Of a stretch of DNA of 64,000 nt, positions 1 through 8,201 are shown piece after piece. Position 1 is the first letter of the stretch; each line of letters opens with the position of its first letter. Under the pieces are notes generated by a model. That model worked only from the letters and a program-made list of their open reading frames with translations. It ran no database searches and had not been told where the DNA came from. Origin of the DNA: Hyphococcus sp. Its GTDB lineage: Bacteria; Pseudomonadota; Alphaproteobacteria; Caulobacterales; Parvularculaceae. The DNA lies in assembly GCA_021776335.1 (NCBI GenBank), contig JAJFGB010000011.1, forward strand, positions 62,001-126,000, written 5' to 3'. The position numbers and the translations under genes are program-made.

Positions 1-1351
1 CGGACGTCGGCACAATCATTTGTGACGAGAAATCTCTGAATGTCAGTGTGAATGCGTTGCCATCGGGCAATTCTTCATGGAGAAATTCGCCGCCGCAAAC
101 CTCCGATGCGCGCGCGACAATACGCAACGCCATCGGCATGTCCGACCCCTGGCTGGTCAAATAGTTTTCGATTTTTGTTAGTGGCTTTGTTTCTTCCACA
201 AACTGTTGTGAGGGCTTGGGCTGACCGTCATCGCGAAGCATCAGCGACACAATATCGTCTTGTTGCTGTAGCGTAAGCATCAGTTTCGACACGCCCACAG
301 GCCCTGTATTATAATAGTCGGCGAGGGATTGAATTGCCGTTTTTACAGCATATTCACTGGTTCTTATTTCTCCGGTCGACCCCTCCGTTGTCACCTTGAT
401 TCCGGCCTCGATCAATTCGCCCAAATCAGCAATCGCAGAAGTAACTGACGCCGGTTCTTCCTTGCGGCTCTCGACTTCGTCCAGACGATGGTAGATCAAC
501 AGGCTGTTGACGCTGCTGGCCAGATTCGCCGTCGCCTCCTTGATATATCGCGCGCTCTCAACGCCGGCCTCAGGGTCGTGTTGATCATTGTCACTTGCCA
601 GGCTGTCCATCACGATATCTGAAAAACCGCTGATCTGATGCAGGGGCGTTTTGACGAAATGAACCAGCATATTCAGCGCCGCGACCTTTCGCTGGTTGTC
701 CCGGCGTGCGTCTTTGAGAAGCGCGTTGAGTTGAATATTTTGTTCGCTGATTGTTTGCGTTTTAAGAAAATCGACTCGCTGATAACGCTGCATCAGGTAA
801 ACGCCCAGAAGAGCGATGACACCGACAAGAGCCACGTTTGTCGATTGCAGCAAGGCCGCTTGCTGTTCACTCATACTGCCCGCAACAATGACGAACTGCA
901 CAAAAGGTGCGCCGACAACTAGGCACATGGAATGAAAACTCAGGCGCAAGAGCACCGCCGCCATGATGTAGCTTTGGATCAACCCAAGATACCATGTGTT
1001 GTCGAGCGAAGGCTGAAGCCAGAGAATGACGTTAAGCGATGAACACATCAGCAGGACGATAACTGCAATCACCAAGTCATGGTGTTTTCTGATACGCGGC
1101 GACAACAGCGTCGAAAACAACAATGCGCTAAGCACAAAAGTGATAAGTCTGACAATTACCGGACGGGATGGATTTACGGTGTCTATGAAATCGGAAAAAA
1201 TATACAGAATAAAAACGCTTAAGCCGATGCCAATGCCCCAAGCATTGACCTTTATATTCCGCTTGAAAATATGCGCCTGAAACGCCGCTTCGCTTTTTTT
1301 GGATGCGAAGCGGGAGCTTAAAAGACTTATCTTGTCGGTTTCAGACAACAT
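1..1351 (-). CDS. Membrane sensor histidine kinase-like protein, C-terminus off the window; catalytic domain looks degenerate
   Basis: Not in ORF track (no stop inside window). Manual minus-strand translation from ATG at 1351: MLSETDKISLLSSRFASKKSEAAFQ..., hydrophobic N-terminus, H-box LVHFVKTPLHQISGFSDIV at about residue 231, open to position 2 in the same frame. Confidence 0.8.
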   Translation of the reverse strand, partial: MLSETDKISLLSSRFASKKSEAAFQAHIFKRNIKVNAWGIGIGLSVFILYIFSDFIDTVNPSRPVIVRLITFVLSALLFSTLLSPRIRKHHDLVIAVIVLLMCSSLNVILWLQPSLDNTWYLGLIQSYIMAAVLLRLSFHSMCLVVGAPFVQFVIVAGSMSEQQAALLQSTNVALVGVIALLGVYLMQRYQRVDFLKTQTISEQNIQLNALLKDARRDNQRKVAALNMLVHFVKTPLHQISGFSDIVMDSLASDNDQHDPEAGVESARYIKEATANLASSVNSLLIYHRLDEVESRKEEPASVTSAIADLGELIEAGIKVTTEGSTGEIRTSEYAVKTAIQSLADYYNTGPVGVSKLMLTLQQQDDIVSLMLRDDGQPKPSQQFVEETKPLTKIENYLTSQGSDMPMALRIVARASEVCGGEFLHEELPDGNAFTLTFRDFSSQMIVPTS

Positions 1352-1542
1352 CCTGGCTCACTGATTTCAGTGTCCGACATACCTTATTCGGTTTAGCTAT
1401 TGGTAAATGAGCACGCGTCGAATGCTGGTGCGCGCAATCATTTTGCTTTCAAAATGAAACCGTAAAAATAACGTCAGTATCGAAGCGAGCGCTTGCCGGA
1501 AGGCCGGCGGGGCCTTGTGGAAACTTCAAAAAGACCCTAGTG

Positions 1543-1557
1543 TTAACAATTAGTTAA
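1543..1557. promoter_or_regulatory. Perfect CtrA box TTAA-N7-TTAA (TTAACAATTAGTTAA)
   Basis: Exact match to TTAA-N7-TTAA, 30 bp upstream of the CDS at 1588. Confidence 0.65.
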
Positions 1558-1587
1558 CGGCGCTTTTGCAAGCGACTGTGTGAGTAC

Positions 1588-2325
1588 ATGATTGATATAC
1601 TGGAAAAGCAGTTTCAGCCAATATTAGAGGACTTTCTCGCGTCTTCTGCCATTCTGCATTTAACCTCCAGCAATCTCACCGTTGAGGCCTATCGATCATA
1701 TCTCAGACAAACCTTCTACTATGTAAGAGAAAACCCACAGCTTCAGGCTCTGGCGACGATATATTTTCGTGGCCGCCAGCGGGATATGGTCAAGAGCTTT
1801 TACGCTCATGCGTCCTCCGAAATCGGGCATGAACAATTGGCGCTGAATGATTTTGTCACGCTGGGCGGCAACGACGCCTACACACCTTATCAAAACCCGC
1901 TTCCGGCGACGACCGCGCTTACCTCATTTGCCTATTATCAGATCTATAACCAGAACCCGCTCGGCTATCTCGGCTATCTGTTTTTCCTTGAGTTTTTGCC
2001 GACACAGGCCGGAGAAGCGATCTCTCAGCATTTGAGGGCGGCTGGCGTTCCGGAAAATGCGATGACGTTTCTTCGGGACCATATGGAAATTGATGTCAGC
2101 CACAACAGGTTGATGAAACAATATGCAAAGAGGCTTTTGAAAACTGAAGCTGATCTCGCGGCGGTGCACTATGCGATGAAAACCACGGGGTATCTTTACG
2201 CCCAAATGATCGGCGCCGCATTTGAAGACGCGGACCAGCGCATGGATACCGGCTGGAACTGGGAAGAACTTAACGCTGACGGCATTACGCCAGGAGAGCT
2301 TTCAAAGACCAGAGTTGTTGCGTAA
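1588..2325 (+). CDS. Iron-containing redox enzyme family / haem-oxygenase-like diiron oxidase (TenA-like fold)
   Basis: 245 aa helical protein with E/H ligand-type motifs EIGHEQLALND, EFLPTQAGE, DHMEIDVSHNRLM. Confidence 0.7.
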   Translation: MIDILEKQFQPILEDFLASSAILHLTSSNLTVEAYRSYLRQTFYYVRENPQLQALATIYFRGRQRDMVKSFYAHASSEIGHEQLALNDFVTLGGNDAYTPYQNPLPATTALTSFAYYQIYNQNPLGYLGYLFFLEFLPTQAGEAISQHLRAAGVPENAMTFLRDHMEIDVSHNRLMKQYAKRLLKTEADLAAVHYAMKTTGYLYAQMIGAAFEDADQRMDTGWNWEELNADGITPGELSKTRVVA

Positions 2326-2368
2326 CAGCGCGTTCGCCGCAGGCGGCGCAAACGCGCTGCTGCCTTTT
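2326..2368. terminator. Hairpin between convergent genes, likely shared terminator
   Basis: CAGCGCGTT ... AACGCGCTG perfect 9-bp arms with inner GCCGC/GCGGC, followed by a short T-rich tract. Confidence 0.65.
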
Positions 2369-2371
2369 CCG

Positions 2372-3112
2372 CTAGGGTCTGATATAGCGCGCAACAATCG
2401 AACGGCGCTTATCAAAAATTCTTTGGTCAGATAAATCAACGCGCATGACAGCGACGTCCCCAAAACAAGGGTGAAGTTTGCTCGGATTTTGCACCTCAAA
2501 GCACATTCGCTCATAAAACGATACAAGGTGTTGATTGCAGTCCAGAAAACTCCAGGCGGCCCTGCGAGCCAACGCTATATTAAAACATTCCGCACTGAGC
2601 ATAAGCGGTAACAGCCTGCGGCGTTCGGATTTTACAACCATCAGCCGTGATGAAAAGGCCACGTTTTGGGGGTAGCTTGCTCCAGCCGTCTCAAGCTCGA
2701 GAAAATCTCGATAAAACCCGCAATTGCCGTCGGCGCAAAAGTTTATCCGGGCCGTGCCTGTTATTTTCCCATCTTTGAATGCGCCGATGTTGTAAGCATA
2801 GTCGTCAAACGGGTCTTTGATTGTTTTTTTTTCATGATCTGCGTACTGATCATTTCTTTGCATTTCCCCTTCATATATTTTGTAACGAAATTTGTAGATG
2901 TCCGGGGCGTCTTCGCCCGGCTTGAAGATGCGAAGCCCATGCGTTGCGCTCTTCGGTTGCTTCCGCCCTATATGACAGCGCGCGGTTGCGACGTTTCTTC
3001 GCTGCACGCCGGTACAACTTTGTGGAGAAAAGACTCTGTTTTCTGATTTGTTTAGGTGGCTTTCTCGACCCGACGAAGGCCACCTTGCTACGTCGCTATT
3101 ATACTCTGACAT
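2372..3112 (-). CDS. N-acyl amino acid synthase FeeM-like / autoinducer-synthase-fold GNAT acyltransferase
   Basis: GLRIFKPGEDAPDIYKFRYKIYEGEMQRNDQYADHEKKTIKDPFDDYAYNIGAFKDGKITGTARINF; the FRY.-Y..EM....D..D layout is typical of FeeM/LuxI-like acyltransferases. Confidence 0.7.
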   Translation of the reverse strand: MSEYNSDVARWPSSGRESHLNKSENRVFSPQSCTGVQRRNVATARCHIGRKQPKSATHGLRIFKPGEDAPDIYKFRYKIYEGEMQRNDQYADHEKKTIKDPFDDYAYNIGAFKDGKITGTARINFCADGNCGFYRDFLELETAGASYPQNVAFSSRLMVVKSERRRLLPLMLSAECFNIALARRAAWSFLDCNQHLVSFYERMCFEVQNPSKLHPCFGDVAVMRVDLSDQRIFDKRRSIVARYIRP

Positions 3113-3544
3113 GTAAGGCCCAAAAACGCGTGGCCTCCCCCGTGGGGGAAATTATGCCTGACAAATCACAAATATCAAAACGTTGACGGTTAACACACTC
3201 GCAGAACGGGCAGTGATCGATCAGGGTGAGCAATAGACGAGAGCGTTTATCGCCCTTCAAACAACCATGGCGGGAATTTGATTCTTTTCAATCAGACTGC
3301 GGAACAGATGGCCGAACTGCAGTTTCATCAAAATAAATTTCAGGCGCACTGATATGCATCCTGATGGGTTTGCGCTTTCTCTATTTTTCCTGACCGGCAA
3401 ACGGCTGCGCCCGATCCCGGGTTGGCTTTGACCGCTGTTGGCGCATTTCTCGAGTTGAAAGCGAGGCTTTCAACTACTAGACGCGTTCATCATGCATATA
3501 GCGCCGCCTGTCGGCGTTCAGAACGGTCGACAATACATCAGCGA

Positions 3545-3608
3545 GCAGGCGTAGCTCATGGATAGAGCAAAATCTTGCCAAGTTTAGGTCGTCTGATCGC
3601 CCGCTCCA
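3545..3608 (+). pseudogene. tRNA-Gly(GCC) remnant with deleted T-arm
   Basis: GCAGGCG-TA-GCTC-ATGGATA-GAGC-A-AAATC-TTGCCAA-GTTTA ... CGCCCGC-T-CCA: acceptor pairs 6/7, D-arm intact, GCC anticodon in a 7-nt loop, encoded CCA; about 11 nt of the T stem-loop missing and anticodon stem mismatched. Confidence 0.8.
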
Positions 3609-3610
3609 GG

Positions 3611-3625
3611 TTTAAACATTGTTAA
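3611..3625. promoter_or_regulatory. Near-consensus CtrA box (TTTA-N7-TTAA)
   Basis: TTTAAACATTGTTAA, one mismatch to TTAA-N7-TTAA, about 100 bp upstream of the kinase at 3724. Confidence 0.4.
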
Positions 3626-3723
3626 CCTTATCGCGGCCTGAAACCGCACACAAAGAGGCATCAGGCCAAGAGCTCCTTAACGATATCAGCCTATAAACTG
3701 CGCTTTAATCTTCTGGCGTAGGC

Positions 3724-5217
3724 ATGAGTCCCAACCGCAACCATCTTGCCAATCTTGCCAAGAGCGTCTTTGACGGTCTGTTTGGCAGCGTTGCGCCCGG
3801 TCAGATCGATTGGGCGTTGGCGCGATTTGCAGATCGTACGGAAGAGAAGAATTACCAACAACACCTTGTTGATATCGAATTGCCCAAGGATAGGTTGGTT
3901 AATTATCTCGGCATCACAATCTATATGGTTTTCGGTTTTCTGGACCTGATGACATTCCAGGAAAACCTGAATCAGGTGCTTATCCTGAGATGGGTTATTT
4001 GCACACCCATTGCCATCCTTCTAATCACACTGACTTTTTCGGATTCGATTAAGCGACATTTTCAACTCGTCACGATCGCTGTGATGGCGATCGGCTCTGG
4101 CTCCATGGTCGCGATGATTGGTTTGATGGGACCGGAGGGCGGGCCGCCTTATATTGTTGGTGTTCTTGCTATCTTTATTTTCTTCTCATGCATTCAACGC
4201 ATGCATTATCCAATCGCCGCCACAGTTTATATGGCAATCGTCGCTTGCTATTCGGCAACAATCGTCTTTGTCAGCCCAAAAAGCAGCGAAGAAATTATCA
4301 GCGGCCACTTCTTTATGATCTTTATCGCATCGGTTGCGCTTTTTACGACATATATGCAGGAAATCAGATCCAGGCTGGACTATTTTCAACGACGCCAACG
4401 TGAGCTCGACGCTGCCTATATTCAGGAGTTGTTGATAGAAGCGACGGCCGCGGACCGCGCAAAAATTAGTTTCCTTTCAATTCTAAGTCACGAAATGCGA
4501 ACGCCATTGCATCAAATTGTCGGGTTTTCCGAGGTCGTTCGCAATCAGTTGCAACAAACGCTCGTCTCGGACTCCGCAAAATACCTGGATGAAATTCACA
4601 GCTCTGCGACGGGTTTGCTGTCTACAATTGGAAAAATTCTGCGCTACGCTGACGCCACTGCCGGCAAAGTTTCGTATGAAATCGACACTTGCTCGATAAA
4701 ATACCTTGTTGAAACCGTTTGCGAACAGGCCTTGACGAAAGCGGAAGCAAAAAGAATTACCATTGACGTTAACAAAATTGAGCCGACGACGCTCCAAATC
4801 GACCATCCTCATACATGTTATGCGCTCGGGCACATTGTTGAAAATGCAATCAACGCCTCCGCAACCGGCTCTACCATCGAAATAAGCGGCGCTGCCGATC
4901 CCAATGGCGGCTATATCCTTTCAATACGAGATTATGGCTGCGGCATGACGGCTGCCCAGATTAAAGACGCCATGACGCCTTTCACTCAAACCGAATCTCA
5001 CAAAACGCGCAACCGGGTCGGTGTCGGTATTGGGCTAACACTCGCAAAGAAAATTCTCTCTGACCAGAAAGCACAATTAACCATCGAGTCAGCGCCGGAA
5101 AAGGGCGCCACGGCTTACGTCCATTTTGCATTAAGCGCGCAAACACCGACAGAGTCGGAAACCGCATTACCGTCCGGTGCTAGCGGCCCGGTTTATCGAG
5201 AACAAGAAAATGGATAG
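3724..5217 (+). CDS. Membrane sensor histidine kinase (multi-TM + HisKA + HATPase_c)
   Basis: Hydrophobic N-terminal segments; H-box SHEMRTPLHQIVGFSEVV; N-box IVENAINAS; G1 DYGCGM; G2 GVGIGLTLAKK. Confidence 0.9.
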   Translation: MSPNRNHLANLAKSVFDGLFGSVAPGQIDWALARFADRTEEKNYQQHLVDIELPKDRLVNYLGITIYMVFGFLDLMTFQENLNQVLILRWVICTPIAILLITLTFSDSIKRHFQLVTIAVMAIGSGSMVAMIGLMGPEGGPPYIVGVLAIFIFFSCIQRMHYPIAATVYMAIVACYSATIVFVSPKSSEEIISGHFFMIFIASVALFTTYMQEIRSRLDYFQRRQRELDAAYIQELLIEATAADRAKISFLSILSHEMRTPLHQIVGFSEVVRNQLQQTLVSDSAKYLDEIHSSATGLLSTIGKILRYADATAGKVSYEIDTCSIKYLVETVCEQALTKAEAKRITIDVNKIEPTTLQIDHPHTCYALGHIVENAINASATGSTIEISGAADPNGGYILSIRDYGCGMTAAQIKDAMTPFTQTESHKTRNRVGVGIGLTLAKKILSDQKAQLTIESAPEKGATAYVHFALSAQTPTESETALPSGASGPVYREQENG

Positions 5218-6625
5218 CATCAAGCGGATCTGAAAGAATTTGGACCCTGGCGTCATCAACGCCGCTCGCCATCGCCTTCATGTCATTTTCATTTCTGAAA
5301 TACAGCGTCCAATCGAGCACATACTCCATTGGCCACAATGTCCCGGTTCGCTTGTCATTGACGTTGCTTATGATCAAGCGGCCGCCAGGCTTGAGAAAAT
5401 CATACATCCGGCGAATAAAGCGCATCGCGAGCAACGGATTTAAATAGTCGACCAAGCCTGCAGAGTAGACAATATCCTGCTGAAATATTTGCGCGCCAAC
5501 AGGCGATGCGCCGAGCATATCCTTAAATGAAACGTTCAAGGCTGTTGCTCGTAGTCGCTCTGAACCAGGAAGCCCCATCGCCGATGTCAGCGCATAGTCA
5601 AGCGCTTCGGGCTCTTGATCGACAAGTGTCATCGCCCAGGTCGTCGAAGAAGGAGAGCTCGCGAGAATGGGCTCAAGCTCGCGTGCCGGCCCGCAACCAA
5701 TACTCATGACATTGACCGCTCTCGCAGCATCTTCACGTGTCGCTGCATGATCCACGATAAGTTGCGCAATCGTCTGCATCCGAGACACGATAGGTTTACC
5801 CGCTTCAACACCGAGCATGTGTAAAAACTTTGACCGTAGTGACGGCCCCACAGGCGTTCCGTCATACATAAAGTTCATGATGCTGTAGTCGCCGGGATAT
5901 CCCATTGGCTTGAAATAGCACCGCGCCCAACTGGCGCCGCCAACCAATTCACGGGTGACGACGCGTTCAGTAAAAGCCTTGAGGCTGTTGCGAAGCTCTT
6001 TGTCCGTATTACAGGGGATTACCAGATCATTGCCGTCCTCAAGCAACCGTCGCCACGGTTCGCTCGCGGCGCCAATCAGAGCGTCAATTAGTTCATGAGA
6101 TTCTTGGGGCGTTAATTTATCTTCTATCGGCGCCAGGTGCTGATCAATCCGATTGAGGTATCCGCCAACAAAATTCAAAACCTCGGCGCAATAACTTTTA
6201 TATATCTGAGGTGGTTCAGGAGCGGCATGTGGAGACACTGGTTCGAGCGCTAGTGTACCGGCATTTCTGCGCACCAGAGCGTCGAGGTCAAATTTCCGCC
6301 CCGTTAGAGCGACGCCAATACTGAAATCACCGCCGGTAATTTGCGAGCGAACCTGCACCGCCGGCGCGCTGAAGATTTCACGGCCATGCTGGGTCAAGCG
6401 TAACACACCCTCAATGGAACCCTCGGGCGGTTCATCCGCCAGGTCCAGATAACGGGAGGAACAGCCCGCACCGCTCACACTTATATTTATTAGATCAAAT
6501 TCGTTGCCGTCGAACCACGCCCGGGGGGGCATGCCCAAAAACAGCTTTTTTGCCTCAAAACGCTTTGGTCGAAAAAAACGACTGTTTCCATGCGCTCCTT
6601 TGAGATCCTCATATGTTTCAGACAT
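5180..6625 (-). CDS. PilZ-like domain + class I SAM-dependent methyltransferase, resembling PhcB-type 3-OH-PAME biosynthesis proteins
   Basis: N-terminal PilZ-like segment (ISVSGAGC...); FKPMGYPGDYSIMNFMYDGTPVGPSLRSKFLHMLGV; SAM motif VNVMSIGCGPARELEP; FLKPGGRLIISNVND. Confidence 0.75.
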   Translation of the reverse strand: MSETYEDLKGAHGNSRFFRPKRFEAKKLFLGMPPRAWFDGNEFDLINISVSGAGCSSRYLDLADEPPEGSIEGVLRLTQHGREIFSAPAVQVRSQITGGDFSIGVALTGRKFDLDALVRRNAGTLALEPVSPHAAPEPPQIYKSYCAEVLNFVGGYLNRIDQHLAPIEDKLTPQESHELIDALIGAASEPWRRLLEDGNDLVIPCNTDKELRNSLKAFTERVVTRELVGGASWARCYFKPMGYPGDYSIMNFMYDGTPVGPSLRSKFLHMLGVEAGKPIVSRMQTIAQLIVDHAATREDAARAVNVMSIGCGPARELEPILASSPSSTTWAMTLVDQEPEALDYALTSAMGLPGSERLRATALNVSFKDMLGASPVGAQIFQQDIVYSAGLVDYLNPLLAMRFIRRMYDFLKPGGRLIISNVNDKRTGTLWPMEYVLDWTLYFRNENDMKAMASGVDDARVQILSDPLDAIHFLVLDKPGR

Positions 6626-6666
6626 TCACGCGCTCGCCTACTGTTGCCCCCTCCGATGAATTATCT

Positions 6667-6681
6667 TTAATAAAGCGTTAA
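6667..6681. promoter_or_regulatory. Perfect CtrA box TTAA-N7-TTAA (TTAATAAAGCGTTAA)
   Basis: Exact match, 41 bp upstream of the minus-strand PilZ-methyltransferase, in the divergent intergenic region with fadL-like gene. Confidence 0.65.
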
Positions 6682-6836
6682 TTTCAACAGCTTTTTTCAG
6701 GGCGCAGTGCGATTAGGCGTTAATCATTGCAAAAACAACCCCGCGTTAACTATTGTAAACGAAGTTATCGGCGGCGCAGCTTGCAAAGCGCGCTTTTCCC
6801 TTTAAACGCAGGCCGCTCCAAAAAGGCTCAGAATCT

Positions 6837-8171
6837 ATGAAAACACAGAGTTTGCTCAGCATTACTTCATGGGCGGCGCTCAGTTTTGGCGCCCAGGCCG
6901 CTGGGTTTGCCCTTGAGCAACAAAACGCCGCGGCAATCGGCGGCGCTTATGCAGGCGCCCAAACGGAAACCGGTGATGTCGGCTTCATTTATTATAATCC
7001 CGCAGCGCTCGCAGATATCGAGGGCCTGCAGTTATCCGCCAATATCTCAGCAATCATTATCGATTCCGCCTACAGCAACGCCGCCGGTACGCTTCTTGGT
7101 CTGGCGCCGACAACCGGCCTCAACGCAGACAATGGCGCCCTCAAAGACACTGTTCTGCCCGCTGTCTTTTTCGGCATTCGGGTAAATGAGGCCCTGTCTC
7201 TGGGCTTTGGGGTGAACGCGCCGTTTGGGCTCAACTCCACTTATTCAACCAGCTCAATTGTTCGATACCATGCAACCGAAACAGATTTAAAGACAATGTC
7301 GTTTAATGCGGCGGCGGCCGTTAAACTATCAAACAAGCTTTCGATTGGCGGCGCCTTGCGGGTGCAACGGCTGGATTTCAAAGTTGGCAATGCGATCGAC
7401 TCGGCTGGCATTCTCGTTGCGAACACCGTACCCGGCTTTGTTCCCGGTACAGATGATGCTCTTGTCGTGCTTGACGGAAAAGATTTTGCAATAGGATACC
7501 AGATCGGTGCGATAAGCCAGCCGGCAGATGGTTGGAGCATCGGCGTCAACTATGCGTCAAAGATCGACCATGAATTTGACGGCGCGGCCAGTTTTGAAAT
7601 CATGTCTTCTCCGGCAAGCCAGTTGTTGAATGGATCATTCGGCCTGTTTCAAGACACAACATTTTCCAGCGCGCTCTCCACGCCCGCGAGTTTTTCAGTC
7701 GGCGTTGCTCATGATGCGTCGAAATCCCTCACATTAAAAGGGTCCGCTGTCTACACACTGTGGCACAGCTTTGAGGGCGTCGTCATTGCTTTTGATAATC
7801 CGGCGCAACCAACTGAAACATTGATGCAGGACTGGAAGGACAGTTGGGCTTTTTCTCTGGGCGGCGACTACCGAGTTGCAGAGCGAACAACGCTTCGAGC
7901 GGGTTTTATGTTCGATGCATCACCAGTAAATGATTCATTCGCTTCACCGCGCATCCCCGATGCAGATCGCTACTGGATCAATGCAGGCTTCACACAGATT
8001 ATCGGTGACAGAATGAAGCTGGATTTTGGCGCCGGATACGTGTTTGTAGATCAACGAAACATCTTGCAGCCTGCGGCGTTGCCAGAAAACCTCTTCCGCG
8101 GGAGCCTCACAAACAGCTACGACACGAATGCTCTCGTTGTGTCATTACGTTTGCTGTATCGTCGAAATTGA
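6837..8171 (+). CDS. Outer membrane long-chain fatty acid transporter, OmpP1/FadL/TodX family
   Basis: GFALEQQNAAAIGGAYAGAQTETGDVGFIYYNPAALADIEG start and beta-barrel pattern to YRR-terminus. Confidence 0.9.
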   Translation: MKTQSLLSITSWAALSFGAQAAGFALEQQNAAAIGGAYAGAQTETGDVGFIYYNPAALADIEGLQLSANISAIIIDSAYSNAAGTLLGLAPTTGLNADNGALKDTVLPAVFFGIRVNEALSLGFGVNAPFGLNSTYSTSSIVRYHATETDLKTMSFNAAAAVKLSNKLSIGGALRVQRLDFKVGNAIDSAGILVANTVPGFVPGTDDALVVLDGKDFAIGYQIGAISQPADGWSIGVNYASKIDHEFDGAASFEIMSSPASQLLNGSFGLFQDTTFSSALSTPASFSVGVAHDASKSLTLKGSAVYTLWHSFEGVVIAFDNPAQPTETLMQDWKDSWAFSLGGDYRVAERTTLRAGFMFDASPVNDSFASPRIPDADRYWINAGFTQIIGDRMKLDFGAGYVFVDQRNILQPAALPENLFRGSLTNSYDTNALVVSLRLLYRRN

Positions 8172-8201
8172 AGCGTTGCGATCAGGCAAAGGGCATAAGT
8201 T

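Noticed and set aside
3545-3608. Functional tRNA gene
   Set aside because: T stem-loop is largely missing and the anticodon stem has mismatches, so it was called a remnant.
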